A stretch of DNA of 64,000 bases from Amorphochlora amoebiformis (lineage: Eukaryota > Cercozoa > Chlorarachniophyceae). The position numbers and the translations under genes are program-made. The first letter of the stretch is position 1, and each line of letters starts with the position of its first letter. The notes beneath the pieces are model-generated. The model saw only the letters and a program-made list of their open reading frames with translations. It was not told the origin of the DNA and did not search any database. The stretch spans positions 558,001-622,000 of the forward strand of contig BAAHQB010000102.1 in assembly GCA_054601695.1 (NCBI GenBank), read 5' to 3'. This document shows, piece by piece, positions 1-64,000 of this stretch.

Positions 1-16
1 ATATATTATATATATG

Positions 17-76
<60 letters not shown>

Positions 77-135
77 TGTATCGCTCAATCTAGCTAGCTA
101 AGACTAGTAATAGTGATAATTGTAATATCTTACTG

Positions 136-219
<84 letters not shown>

Positions 220-619
220 TGCGTACCAGTTCAATGTATATATTTATATATGTACACATATACACACCACATACATATATATATATAGTGTATACATATG
301 TATATATATATATATATACTATATATCCAGCACGATACGAACTTCAAACTTGATTATAATTTTTCGGGCCAATGGTTCTAGTGGTTGCACTCTATTAATA
401 ATGTGTTTCATCATAGTATATAAATATATATATGTAATATATATATATATATTTGTATATGTATAATACTATATATTATTTTTATCAGGCTATAATTAGT
501 GTCTGGTAGTATACGATTAGCATATAATCTGTATATCATATCTGCATGATATACTAATACATGCTCTAGACACGTGTCCTAGGTGTCTGGTTCAGTTTGT
601 TCTCAATGAAATACTCTAT

Positions 620-651
<32 letters not shown>

Positions 652-939
652 CATTAGATGTAAATATATAAATCAATATTACTACATATATATACATATA
701 AATATATATACATGTAATATATATATATATATATACACATATATATATATATATATCAGTTTGCTCTCTTGAACAGTTTATTCACAGTGAAATAAAATAT
801 TGACAAACCATACTGTTGAACGATTATAATTTTGCGGGCATACTCTCTTAACACTTAAGATTATTTTAGATGAAAATTACTAATTCTCAACTCTCTGACG
901 GGGTTGGTCTGGAGAATTGAATTTCATGAGTTGTGTTTG
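1..939. other. gene-free TA-rich flank
   Basis: Mostly (TA)n tracts (about 20-70, 138-216, 620-645, 717-755) with unique AT-rich sequence between. The string GATTATAATTTT followed by a CGGG core occurs near 350 and again near 823, so part of the flank is duplicated. This is the 3' side of the minus-strand gene ending at 940. I see no coding exon, RNA gene or terminator here. Confidence 0.6.
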
Positions 940-5106
<4,167 letters not shown>

Positions 5107-5544
5107 ATTCCCGCTATTTTTCGGATCTAATGGTTAAGGGGGCTACCGTGATTCAATACCTGAATTTTTCGCGTTGAAAAGCTCGAAAAGGCCGCGGTAG
5201 ACCCCTGGGCAGTGCGTAGCCCATTCGCCTCCACATCGGGATCCACCCCCGCGAAAATAAGTCTTCTTTCTAATATTGTGGGCACTGAGCACCAATATAT
5301 TCACATAATCTTTTTAATATCTAAAATTAATTCGTGAGATTATCATAATCAAAATAATATCTAGATAGTAACTATTGATATGTTGATATCCCTTATATTT
5401 TCAACCTAATATCCGGATATCACCTCGATATCCTGATTAAACCCGTCCATCGTCGAGATAATCATAAACCGGCACCTCCTCCCGCCAACTTTACCGACTC
5501 TGACTAGCCCCCTTTGCCCTTTAGCCGCTCCCAGACACGCCTCT
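5107..5544. promoter_or_regulatory. 438-nt head-to-head intergenic region, candidate bidirectional promoter
   Basis: It lies between the minus-strand start at 5106 and the plus-strand thymidylate kinase start at 5545. The sequence is non-repetitive and less AT-rich than its surroundings, with a GC-rich patch at about 5180-5260. It is the only control space both genes have. I see no recognised core-promoter motif I would commit to. Confidence 0.4.
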
Positions 5545-6468
5545 ATGAACGAAGAGAAGCAAAGAATGAACGTAGCAAAGAGAGGAGCATTTATTCTTTT
5601 CGAGGGGATCGATCGGTGCGGGAAGACTACGCAGTCGAAACTGCTTGTGGAGACGCTGAAGAAGAACGGCGTGCGCGCGCAGCACATGCGATTTCCAGGT
5701 GCATTTTGCCTTCACTCACACGCTACGGAACATACGAAAAAATACAGTGTACCTGAATGTATGCCCGTGATTCAGATCGCAATACAGAGATCGGGCAAAT
5801 GATCAACGCCTACCTCACCAACGCGGTCGAGACAGACGATAAAGCTATCCATCTCTTATTCTCTGCAAATAGATGGGAGAAAATGTAGGGATTTATACCT
5901 CTGCTCCGTTTTTAGCAACTGATTCTCTGAGGTGATCAGGAAGAAGATGCGAGAGTTGATGGAATCAGGCGTTAGCTTAGTGGTGGACAGGTGAAACAGA
6001 CCTCCTCAAGCCCATTTCACGCATGTACGCGCCATGTCTCCCATCCTATCCTATATACTAACAGTATAACTGAAAGAGAATCATCTATCGTATGGCAGCA
6101 ACTCTGTGTGCATAATCCACAACTTTATGAATTTCTCGTCGTGGCAGCGTACTGTGCGAACAGTGATTCGACTAACATTATGCACCTTATATCAGATATT
6201 CTTTCTCCGGAGTTGCCTTCACTGCAAGCAAGGGCTACGATATCAATTGGTGCTACCAGCCGGAGATTGGAATGCTAGAACCAGATATCGTCGTCTGGCT
6301 TGACATGCCCCTCGAGGACGTTAAGAGCAGGGGAGGCTTTGGCAAGGAAAGATACGAGAAGCTGGAGATGCAGGGAAAGGTGCAGAAAATATTCCATGAG
6401 TTTGCTGTGGGGAATCCAGATAAGTGGAAGGTATGGATACACGTCTATCACATGCATACAATATGTAA

Positions 6469-6539
<71 letters not shown>

Positions 6540-6567
6540 CACACACACACACATATATATATATATA

Positions 6568-6646
<79 letters not shown>

Positions 6647-6804
6647 AATAATTGTAGAAAGTAGACGCTCGCGGATCTATCGAAAGCATTCAAGAAGAAA
6701 TCAGCCGGTTGTGCATGAAGGCTGTCAACAGCTCTGAAAGTGCTCCCCTATCTTACTTGAAGCCGTTAGAGGCTCACGGAGAGCAGTTTGACCATAACGC
6801 TTGA
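5545..6804 (+). CDS. DTYMK: thymidylate kinase (dTMP kinase), five exons
   Basis: Phosphorylates dTMP to dTDP with ATP, an essential step of dTTP synthesis. Exons: 5545-5698, 5776-5884, 5940-5990, 6196-6430, 6658-6804, joining to 231 residues with TGA stop; all introns are GT-AG. The P-loop is at residues 21-28 (GIDRCGKT). The dTMP-binding DRY is at 104-106, followed by SFSGVAFT. The stretch LLFSANRW near residue 80 is typical of eukaryotic dTMP kinases. A lid-like Arg/Gly segment is near 140-150 and a KVDARGSIE motif opens the last exon. Length is close to the usual 210-230. Met8 is an alternative start. Only the last intron (6431-6657) carries TA and CA repeats; the other three are short and ordinary. 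Cytosolic, nuclear or organellar location cannot be read from the N-terminus. Confidence 0.95.
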
Positions 6805-7591
6805 GCATGCATAGCCGCTGCTCAGGTAGTCTATTATTAAAATCATTCATCTACGATTATCCATCAATCCTGATCACAGTATATGTATATACTAGATATA
6901 TTTACATAGACATTTATTCTAGATATTATAGATTATAGAAAAAGATAAAATATCTGATCAAATACTACCGTTATATATTGTAATAGATATTTTTAGTAAT
7001 AAATTGTAAATTATCTAGCTAGATTATGGTACGTATATCCACTAGATCTACCACAGATTCTAGAGATTCTACTCAGATATTCCAGCTAGAAATTTACATA
7101 TCATATAATTTCTACTTGTTCTGGTATGGGTGGTTGGAATTTCATAATTTGATTGGTTGAACGATACATATATTATCTAGATTATGATTTATTTACTAGA
7201 TATAAGTCATGAATTTGCAAATTATCTCGATTATACTAGTATATTCTCTAGATACTAGATATATAACGATATCCAGAATTCATTGAGAATTAAGACTCGC
7301 GAGTACACTGTTAGACTGACTTTCGCACATGTCCACACACCTAGCAACATACCGTATCTAAGTATGCTAGACGGGGCAAAATTAAGGCATGTCACACGTC
7401 CTGCGGGTAGCAGCTAAGCCTCCACACACGTGCTCCAGAGCTTGATTTCAGGACCAAAAAGATTTCACATACGTCATATATCTGCTTTTATATTTTCGAC
7501 TCTCTAAACCTTCAGCTAGAGATGTTACTTTCTGAGGTTTTCAGCTAGAGACGTCAGAGACGTTACTTTCTGAGGTTTTCAGCTAGAGCCG
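6805..7591. other. convergent intergenic region
   Basis: Non-coding space between two stops facing each other. It is AT-rich but not microsatellite, with many TCTAGA/CTAGAT palindromic words between 6890 and 7270 and a less AT-rich part at 7290-7500. It should contain both 3' UTRs and polyadenylation sites. The segment 7510-7600 holds copies of the end of the giant gene (separate entry). Confidence 0.6.

Positions 7592-7610
<19 letters not shown>
7510..7610 (-). repeat. stop-codon region copied into the 3' UTR
   Basis: On the minus strand the terminal sequence AACCTCCGGAAGTAACGGCT, which contains the stop, is followed downstream by two diverged copies (AACCTCAGAAAGTAACG...) with a CTCTAGCTGAA spacer, about 30-45 nt apart. 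They lie just beyond the stop codon at 7592-7594 and share the edge-copy behaviour seen at introns. Confidence 0.7.
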
Positions 7611-58512
<50,902 letters not shown>

Positions 58513-58778
58513 CGTGTGTGCTTTTCGATTGAGCCGAACTCGTCAATAGCAGCGCGGCGTGTGCCTCAAAGATAGATCCAACGGATGTTTTGGTCGCATT
58601 ACTGGAGATCCAATCTGCAAACTCCAACGGTCTCTAACACGAATCCCGGGTAAATCTAAGGGTAATTCAAAAACTCTCTAAAGTCTCTCCGTTTTTCTTG
58701 GGTAAATACCGGGATTAAATAAACGAGCCCCATATAAATCCCGGGGGAGAAATAAGGAGATTCTCTGGAGATCTCCGA
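58513..58778. promoter_or_regulatory. 266-nt head-to-head intergenic region, candidate bidirectional promoter
   Basis: It separates the ATG of the giant minus-strand gene (58512) from that of the COX23-like gene (58779). It has no TA microsatellite. Several CCCGGG/CCGGGATT words occur near 58644, 58709 and 58739, two of them flanked by GGTAAAT. The repeated words could be regulatory, but this is only inference. Confidence 0.45.
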
Positions 58779-59116
58779 ATGGCGAGTCGATCCGCGCAGT
58801 CCGAAAAGGGATACAACGCTTCCGCTTCAGCCAAGCCCAAGTCTTTCTGTGACAGTTTTCGGGTCGCAGCGCTGAAGTGCCTGACTGACGGTCAAACCGC
58901 CCAGATCGTAGACAGAAAGCCGTTCAGCAAGGAGCAGTGCAAGCCGTTCTTTGAAGACTTTAAGAAGTGCCGATCAAAGGTAGCTCTTGACCCGTATGTA
59001 TAACGCAATAAGAAGCTATAATCTCCTTTTGATCAACTTGCTTCCCTTATATCACAATATCAACCTCCCAGTCTCAGAAAGAGCTCTGGAAGCAGCGCCG
59101 AGCCAAGCGAAACTAA
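58779..59116 (+). CDS. twin CX9C mitochondrial protein, COX23/CHCHD7 type
   Basis: Exons 58779-58979 and 59072-59116 encode 81 residues (79 if the acceptor is six nt later; both are in frame). Cys24 and Cys34 and then Cys54 and Cys64 form two CX9C motifs with FCDSFRVAALKC and QCKPFFEDFKKC, the helix-hairpin pattern oxidised in the mitochondrial intermembrane space by the Mia40 pathway. The second motif (FEDFKKCR) is closest to COX23/CHCHD7, needed for cytochrome c oxidase assembly; other small CHCH proteins are possible. The C-terminus is basic (WKQRRAKRN). Its intron (92 nt) is short and free of TA repeat. The stop is only 42 nt before the ATG of the next gene. Confidence 0.87.
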
Positions 59117-59158
59117 ATCCTAACTTATCTCGAGTCGGCTGCAGCCTCTACAACCACC

Positions 59159-59842
59159 ATGAGTGCTGTCACACCGGCGCATGCCCCCAAAGGAAAAAAA
59201 AGGAAGAAGAAAAAGTCGAAGAAGAAGCGCTCGGCTCTTCTCAGCTTCGGCGGAGACGAGGAGGAAGACCCCGAGTTTCAGGTCAAAAAGATGCGCGGGG
59301 ACCTGACCTTCGAGAAGAAAAAAAAGAAAAAGAAAAAGAAAAAGAAGGAAAAGGGGGATTCGGCTCCCAGCTTTGGCAATCGTGCGTACCTTCAGTCATC
59401 GGCAGGTATGTACACCGCGGAGGGTCTAGCGGCTCTAAAGAAAAACGCTATCCACATGTCCACGGGCGCCGAGGACGAGGGTGGAGCAGGAGCCCAAGAG
59501 TCAGAGACTCCACGAGATCAAAATGAACGAGAAGTGAGGACGGAGATGGAGGTTGAAAGAGAGAAGGGGGGGAGTGAAGACTTGGCGCGAAAGGAGGAGG
59601 TTCTGGCGGCTAGGAGGAAGCGGGAGAGGATAAGACAGATGGGGGACGGGGCCAGGGCTGCGGATTATATCCCTCTGGGGGGCAAGAAAGGTTGAGACTA
59701 ACCCTCACGTTGGTGGCAATCCTAACCCAAGCCTTGATGATGATGTAAATTTAGGCGATGGAAAAATTGGCGGCAAGGTGTTTGGGGTGGAGGACGACAA
59801 CGAGCATGGGTTATATAACCTATAAATTTATCTGTATAAGTG

Positions 59843-59897
<55 letters not shown>

Positions 59898-60324
59898 TAT
59901 ATTTATACATATATTTACGTATAAAAATAACTAACCTGCGGCCTTATCCTCGCACCCTTAGGGTTAGGGTTAGGGTTAGGATTAGAGTTGCGTATCCTCT
60001 CTAATAATCTAATCTCGCTCACACATTTCTCGAGCTCTCTCTCTCTCTCTCTCCCTCTTTTGGGGTTTCTTCTCTTTCTAACATTCTCTTATCCTTCTCT
60101 CAAGTTCTCTCTCCTTTTCTCTCTGTCCCTCAGCCCTCTCCTTCGACTTTTTGCTCTTTTGGGGATAGTTAACCCTTGAAGTCAAAAAAGTGCATAATTT
60201 TCATTATCTCTCTTAGAGCTATAGAGGGCTAGAGATTAGGGTTGGCTGTCAGTATGTATTCCTCACTTGTATTGCTTCCGAAAGATTGTCATGTATGAAT
60301 ATATATATATTATATATTATATAT

Positions 60325-60397
<73 letters not shown>

Positions 60398-60429
60398 CGT
60401 GTATTATAATTATATGCATATTATACTTT

Positions 60430-60512
<83 letters not shown>

Positions 60513-61579
60513 TATATAATATATATATATATATATGTACGTAATATTATATATATATATATATATATATAGAATATATGTATATATGTAGTATCATCCA
60601 TATTAGGTAACATATAATATATACATATCTAATTAACATATATATATATAATATAATATATATATATATATATATATAATATATATATATATATATGTGT
60701 GTATATTGTTATACACATATGTTTAGTCTAAAATTAAATACGCGCAATATACATACATACATATATACATATATATACATATATATATTCGACAAATTTA
60801 TTTGTGCGTTACAGGGGGTTGGTAACGGAGAATCCAGATGATGATGAGATCGACGTCTTTAGCGACCAGAAGGTGATATCACCTTGAAACAGCCAAGTGT
60901 CTAGTTAATAATTCAAAACTGTATGTGTGTGTATTTTAAACAGCCAAGTGTCTAGTTAATAATTCAAAACTGTATGTGTATGTGTATTTTAAACAGCCAA
61001 GTGTCTAGTGAATAATTCGAAACTGTATGTGTATGTGTATGTGTATGTATGATATTGACAAAATACATATGTCTTTTTTTTTTTTTTTATTTATAGTATG
61101 TATATGTACCTATATAGGGAAGTCGTATCAAGATGCACGATCCTGGCAAACCCCGGGGGGTTATCGACGATGACTCCAAGATAGAGTAGTATACACTTAC
61201 TCATATGGTTTCTACATATATTTTATGTTCGCATCCTGATACATCTCTACATATCTGAAAAAAAAAAATTGCAAAAAGTGCCGGTATACAGACGCACACG
61301 TGTGAGGACATACGCACACGTGTGAGGACATACGCACACGTGTGGGAAGAACATATGCACACGTGCGAGAACATGATTAATCCTAACCCTGGATCAGATT
61401 CCTTAAGGGCCATAAGGAAGACGAGGACGATGAGTATAACAAGTAAAAAACTGCCGCAAATTACTTCATTTGTGTGTGTGTGTACATACATATACGCGTA
61501 AAAACACAGTGTGTAAATGGGTGTTGTGTGTGTGTTTGAGTTAGGTATGCATATAAATGTATGTGGATATAATAACATG

Positions 61580-61618
<39 letters not shown>

Positions 61619-61650
61619 GTTACATATATCATGTAACATATATAATTGTG

Positions 61651-61700
<50 letters not shown>

Positions 61701-61970
61701 ATTACATGAGATGTAAGAATATGCACTACAAATACTTGTATATGATGTTTGTGAGTACACATAAATCGAATTTAGGTAATTGCCGACAATTTAGAAAAAA
61801 ATATGATGAATGACATGTTTGTACATAAGCAGATATAAATAACTACATATGCGTACATGTAAATATATGATGTATACATTCATGCATTTATGTACACGAA
61901 TATACAAAAACACACAAATATATGTATATATATTTATATATATATATATATATATATGTGTATATATATA

Positions 61971-62036
<66 letters not shown>

Positions 62037-62093
62037 ATGTGTACATATGTGTGTGTGTGAATGTATATATAAACATACATACGTAGTGTTATA

Positions 62094-62136
<43 letters not shown>

Positions 62137-62253
62137 ATGTATATATATATATATATGTAACTGGGTATTGATGTACAGATGGATTGAAGACCAAATCCGT
62201 GCCGGAGGGGCACGTGTCCACAAGAACAAATCTTACACGGTATACACCATAGA

Positions 62254-62316
<63 letters not shown>

Positions 62317-62365
62317 GAGGGGCACGTGTCCACAAGAACAAATCTTACACGGTATACACCATAGA

Positions 62366-62434
<69 letters not shown>

Positions 62435-62478
62435 GGGCACGTGTCCACAAGAACAAATCTTACACGGTATACACCATA

Positions 62479-62555
<77 letters not shown>

Positions 62556-62611
62556 GGGCACGTGTCCACAAGAACAAATCTTACACGGTATACACCATAG
62601 AATATATATAC

Positions 62612-62676
<65 letters not shown>

Positions 62677-62691
62677 GTATATATATAATAC

Positions 62692-62784
<93 letters not shown>

Positions 62785-62899
62785 GAATATATCATTTGTA
62801 AATGCATACATACATACATATCATTCGCATCTCGACTCGAAATATCTTTGAATTATTATTTACTTATTGTTATATAAATATACGTTTAACATATACAAA

Positions 62900-62989
<90 letters not shown>

Positions 62990-63087
62990 GTGTGTGTGTA
63001 TATTTTTTTATATAAAATATATATATATATATATATATACTATACTATACATACATCGAATCATATTGACTATCGATTCAAATAAGA

Positions 63088-63128
<41 letters not shown>

Positions 63129-63209
63129 TACACTACACATACATCAAATCATATCGACTATCGATTCAAATAAGCTAATAAGATTAATATATATACATAT
63201 ATATATATA

Positions 63210-63241
<32 letters not shown>

Positions 63242-63328
63242 CTACACTACACATACATCAAATCATATCGACTATCGATTCAAACAAGATAATAAGATTA
63301 ACATATATATATATATATATATATTTAC

Positions 63329-63365
<37 letters not shown>

Positions 63366-63837
63366 ATATATACTACACTACCAAATAAGAATACACTCAG
63401 TCTTCCACAGTGTTTTATATACACATATATACATATACATAAAATCCTTGGCGGTCACGGATGGATCACATTTATATCCATACACATGCATTTACATATA
63501 TAACATAAGCATGCATTTACATATAACATCTGCATGCATATTCATACATTCTAAGTCCAAATCTAACCCTAACTGTAACCCTAACCTAACCCTAACGCTA
63601 ACCAACCTTAACGCTCAGTATTACCGCAACCCTAACCCTAACTCTAACCCTAACCCTAACTCTAACCCTAACCCTAACCTAACCCTAACCCTAACCCTAA
63701 TCCTAACCCTAACCCTAACCCTAACGCTTAGTAAACCCTAACCCTAACCCTAACCCTAGGCGATCACGCAAGGAGGCGTGGCTGGGTCGGGTAAGTACCG
63801 ACCTTCAGTACGAAAAGAGAACACGTATGATGTTGAG
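59159..63837 (+). CDS. GCFC-family protein (PAXBP1/ILP1/GCF type), 5' part, continues beyond window
   Basis: Exons: 59159-59690, 59755-59809, 60815-60872, 61118-61185, 61398-61433, 62179-62239 and 63760-63837 (or to 63790 if the GTAAGT donor is used). Phases join without a stop. The N-terminus is very basic, then [18 protein letters not shown], as in GCFC proteins. A polylysine run is near residues 53-65. An arginine-rich helix near 155-175 ends DYIPL, matching the plant ILP1 pattern. Acidic exons follow ([23 protein letters not shown]). The join of exons 5 and 6 yields [11 protein letters not shown], the W-E-x-x-Q-I-R-x-G motif of the family. GCFC proteins act in spliceosome disassembly or transcription in the nucleus. 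The catalogue-defining GCFC domain would lie to the right. Introns 2-6 hold TA, CA and telomeric repeats. Confidence 0.78.
59957..59990. repeat. short TTAGGG array
   Basis: Four or five GGGTTA units on the plus strand in intron 2 of the GCFC gene, followed by a CT-rich stretch to about 60150. Confidence 0.9.
60880..61055 (+). repeat. 50-nt unit repeated three times
   Basis: AAACAGCCAAGTGTCTAGTT and AATAATTCAAAACTGTATGTGT recur near 60887, 60939 and 60992 in intron 3, with (GTATGT)n growth at the end of each unit. It is not an exon copy as far as I can see. Confidence 0.88.
61286..61375. repeat. ACGCACACGTGTGAGGACAT repeat
   Basis: Four copies of a 20-nt unit containing the palindrome CACACGTGTG (E-box-like CACGTG centre), in intron 4 of the GCFC gene. 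Confidence 0.88.
62240..62605 (+). repeat. three donor-edge copies of GCFC exon 6
   Basis: GGGGCACGTGTCCACAAGAA and CAAATCTTACACGGTATACACCATAGAATA, the donor end of exon 6, recur unchanged near 62319, 62434 and 62555, each followed by (TA)n. The copies are identical over about 55 nt, so very recent. Confidence 0.92.
63035..63395. repeat. four-copy ACATACATCRAATCATATYG repeat
   Basis: Units of about 60 nt (CTACACTACACATACATCAA, ATCATATCGACTATCGATTC, AAATAAG) recur near 63041, 63128, 63241 and partially at 63372, separated by (TA)n. Confidence 0.85.
63562..63759. repeat. CCCTAA array ending in the exon 7 acceptor
   Basis: About 25 CCCTAA units with variants on the plus strand. The last unit is CCCTAG, which forms the 3' splice site of GCFC exon 7 at 63759/63760. 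Confidence 0.92.
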
Positions 63838-63843
63838 GTAATG

Positions 63844-63966
<123 letters not shown>

Positions 63967-63977
63967 ATATAATATAA

Positions 63978-64000
63978 TCACCGACCTTCGGTACGAAAAG
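63978..64000 (+). repeat. partial copy of GCFC exon 7 interior
   Basis: CACCGACCTTCGGTACGAAA at the right edge repeats 63796-63816 of exon 7 with one change. It is downstream of the exon and cut by the window end, so it could be another edge copy or part of a later exon. Confidence 0.6.

Overview
The window is nuclear DNA from an intron-dense eukaryote, probably a protist or alga; I cannot place it further. Introns are spliceosomal (GT-AG, one GC-AG), TAA and TGA act as normal stops, and TTAGGG telomere-type repeats are scattered inside introns. Most of the 64 kb is (TA)n microsatellite with CA, CT/GA, poly-A/T and small minisatellites, which creates hundreds of spurious Tyr-Ile ORFs. The real genes are read by joining short exons between the repeats.

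Layout, left to right. (1) 940-5106, minus: a six-exon gene for a predicted 160-residue single-pass membrane protein I do not recognise. (2) 5545-6804, plus: a five-exon thymidylate kinase (231 residues). (3) 7592-58512, minus: one gene of about 51 kb, assembled here from 104 coding exons (mean about 59 nt, smallest 22 nt) into an uninterrupted 2,036-residue reading frame. It is an XMAP215/Dis1/MOR1/CKAP5-family microtubule polymerase with five TOG domains, a conserved C-terminal helical region and a basic tail. (4) 58779-59116, plus: a two-exon twin CX9C protein of the COX23/CHCHD7 type. (5) from 59159 past the right edge, plus: the 5' part of a GCFC-family gene (PAXBP1/ILP1/GCF type), with seven exons in the window.

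Gene spacing contrasts with the introns. The two head-to-head pairs are separated by 438 nt (genes 1/2) and 266 nt (genes 3/4). The stop of gene 4 is only 42 nt before the ATG of gene 5. The giant gene is about 12 percent coding. Its first four introns are ordinary; from about 57.4 kb leftwards almost every intron is TA repeat.

The most unusual feature is a recurring pattern. At 25 or more exons, one edge of the exon, with its splice site, has been copied one to ten times into the adjacent intron, each copy separated by (TA)n. Donor-side copies lie downstream and acceptor-side copies upstream. In one place a complete 27-nt exon was copied, and three of four copies remain usable and in frame. 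Telomeric repeats abut splice sites repeatedly and form nearly all of one 64-nt intron. Together these suggest a genome where repeat expansion and repair-associated duplication build introns and occasionally exons. The genes are functionally unrelated (nucleotide synthesis, microtubules, mitochondrial assembly, transcription/splicing); I see no operon-like system.
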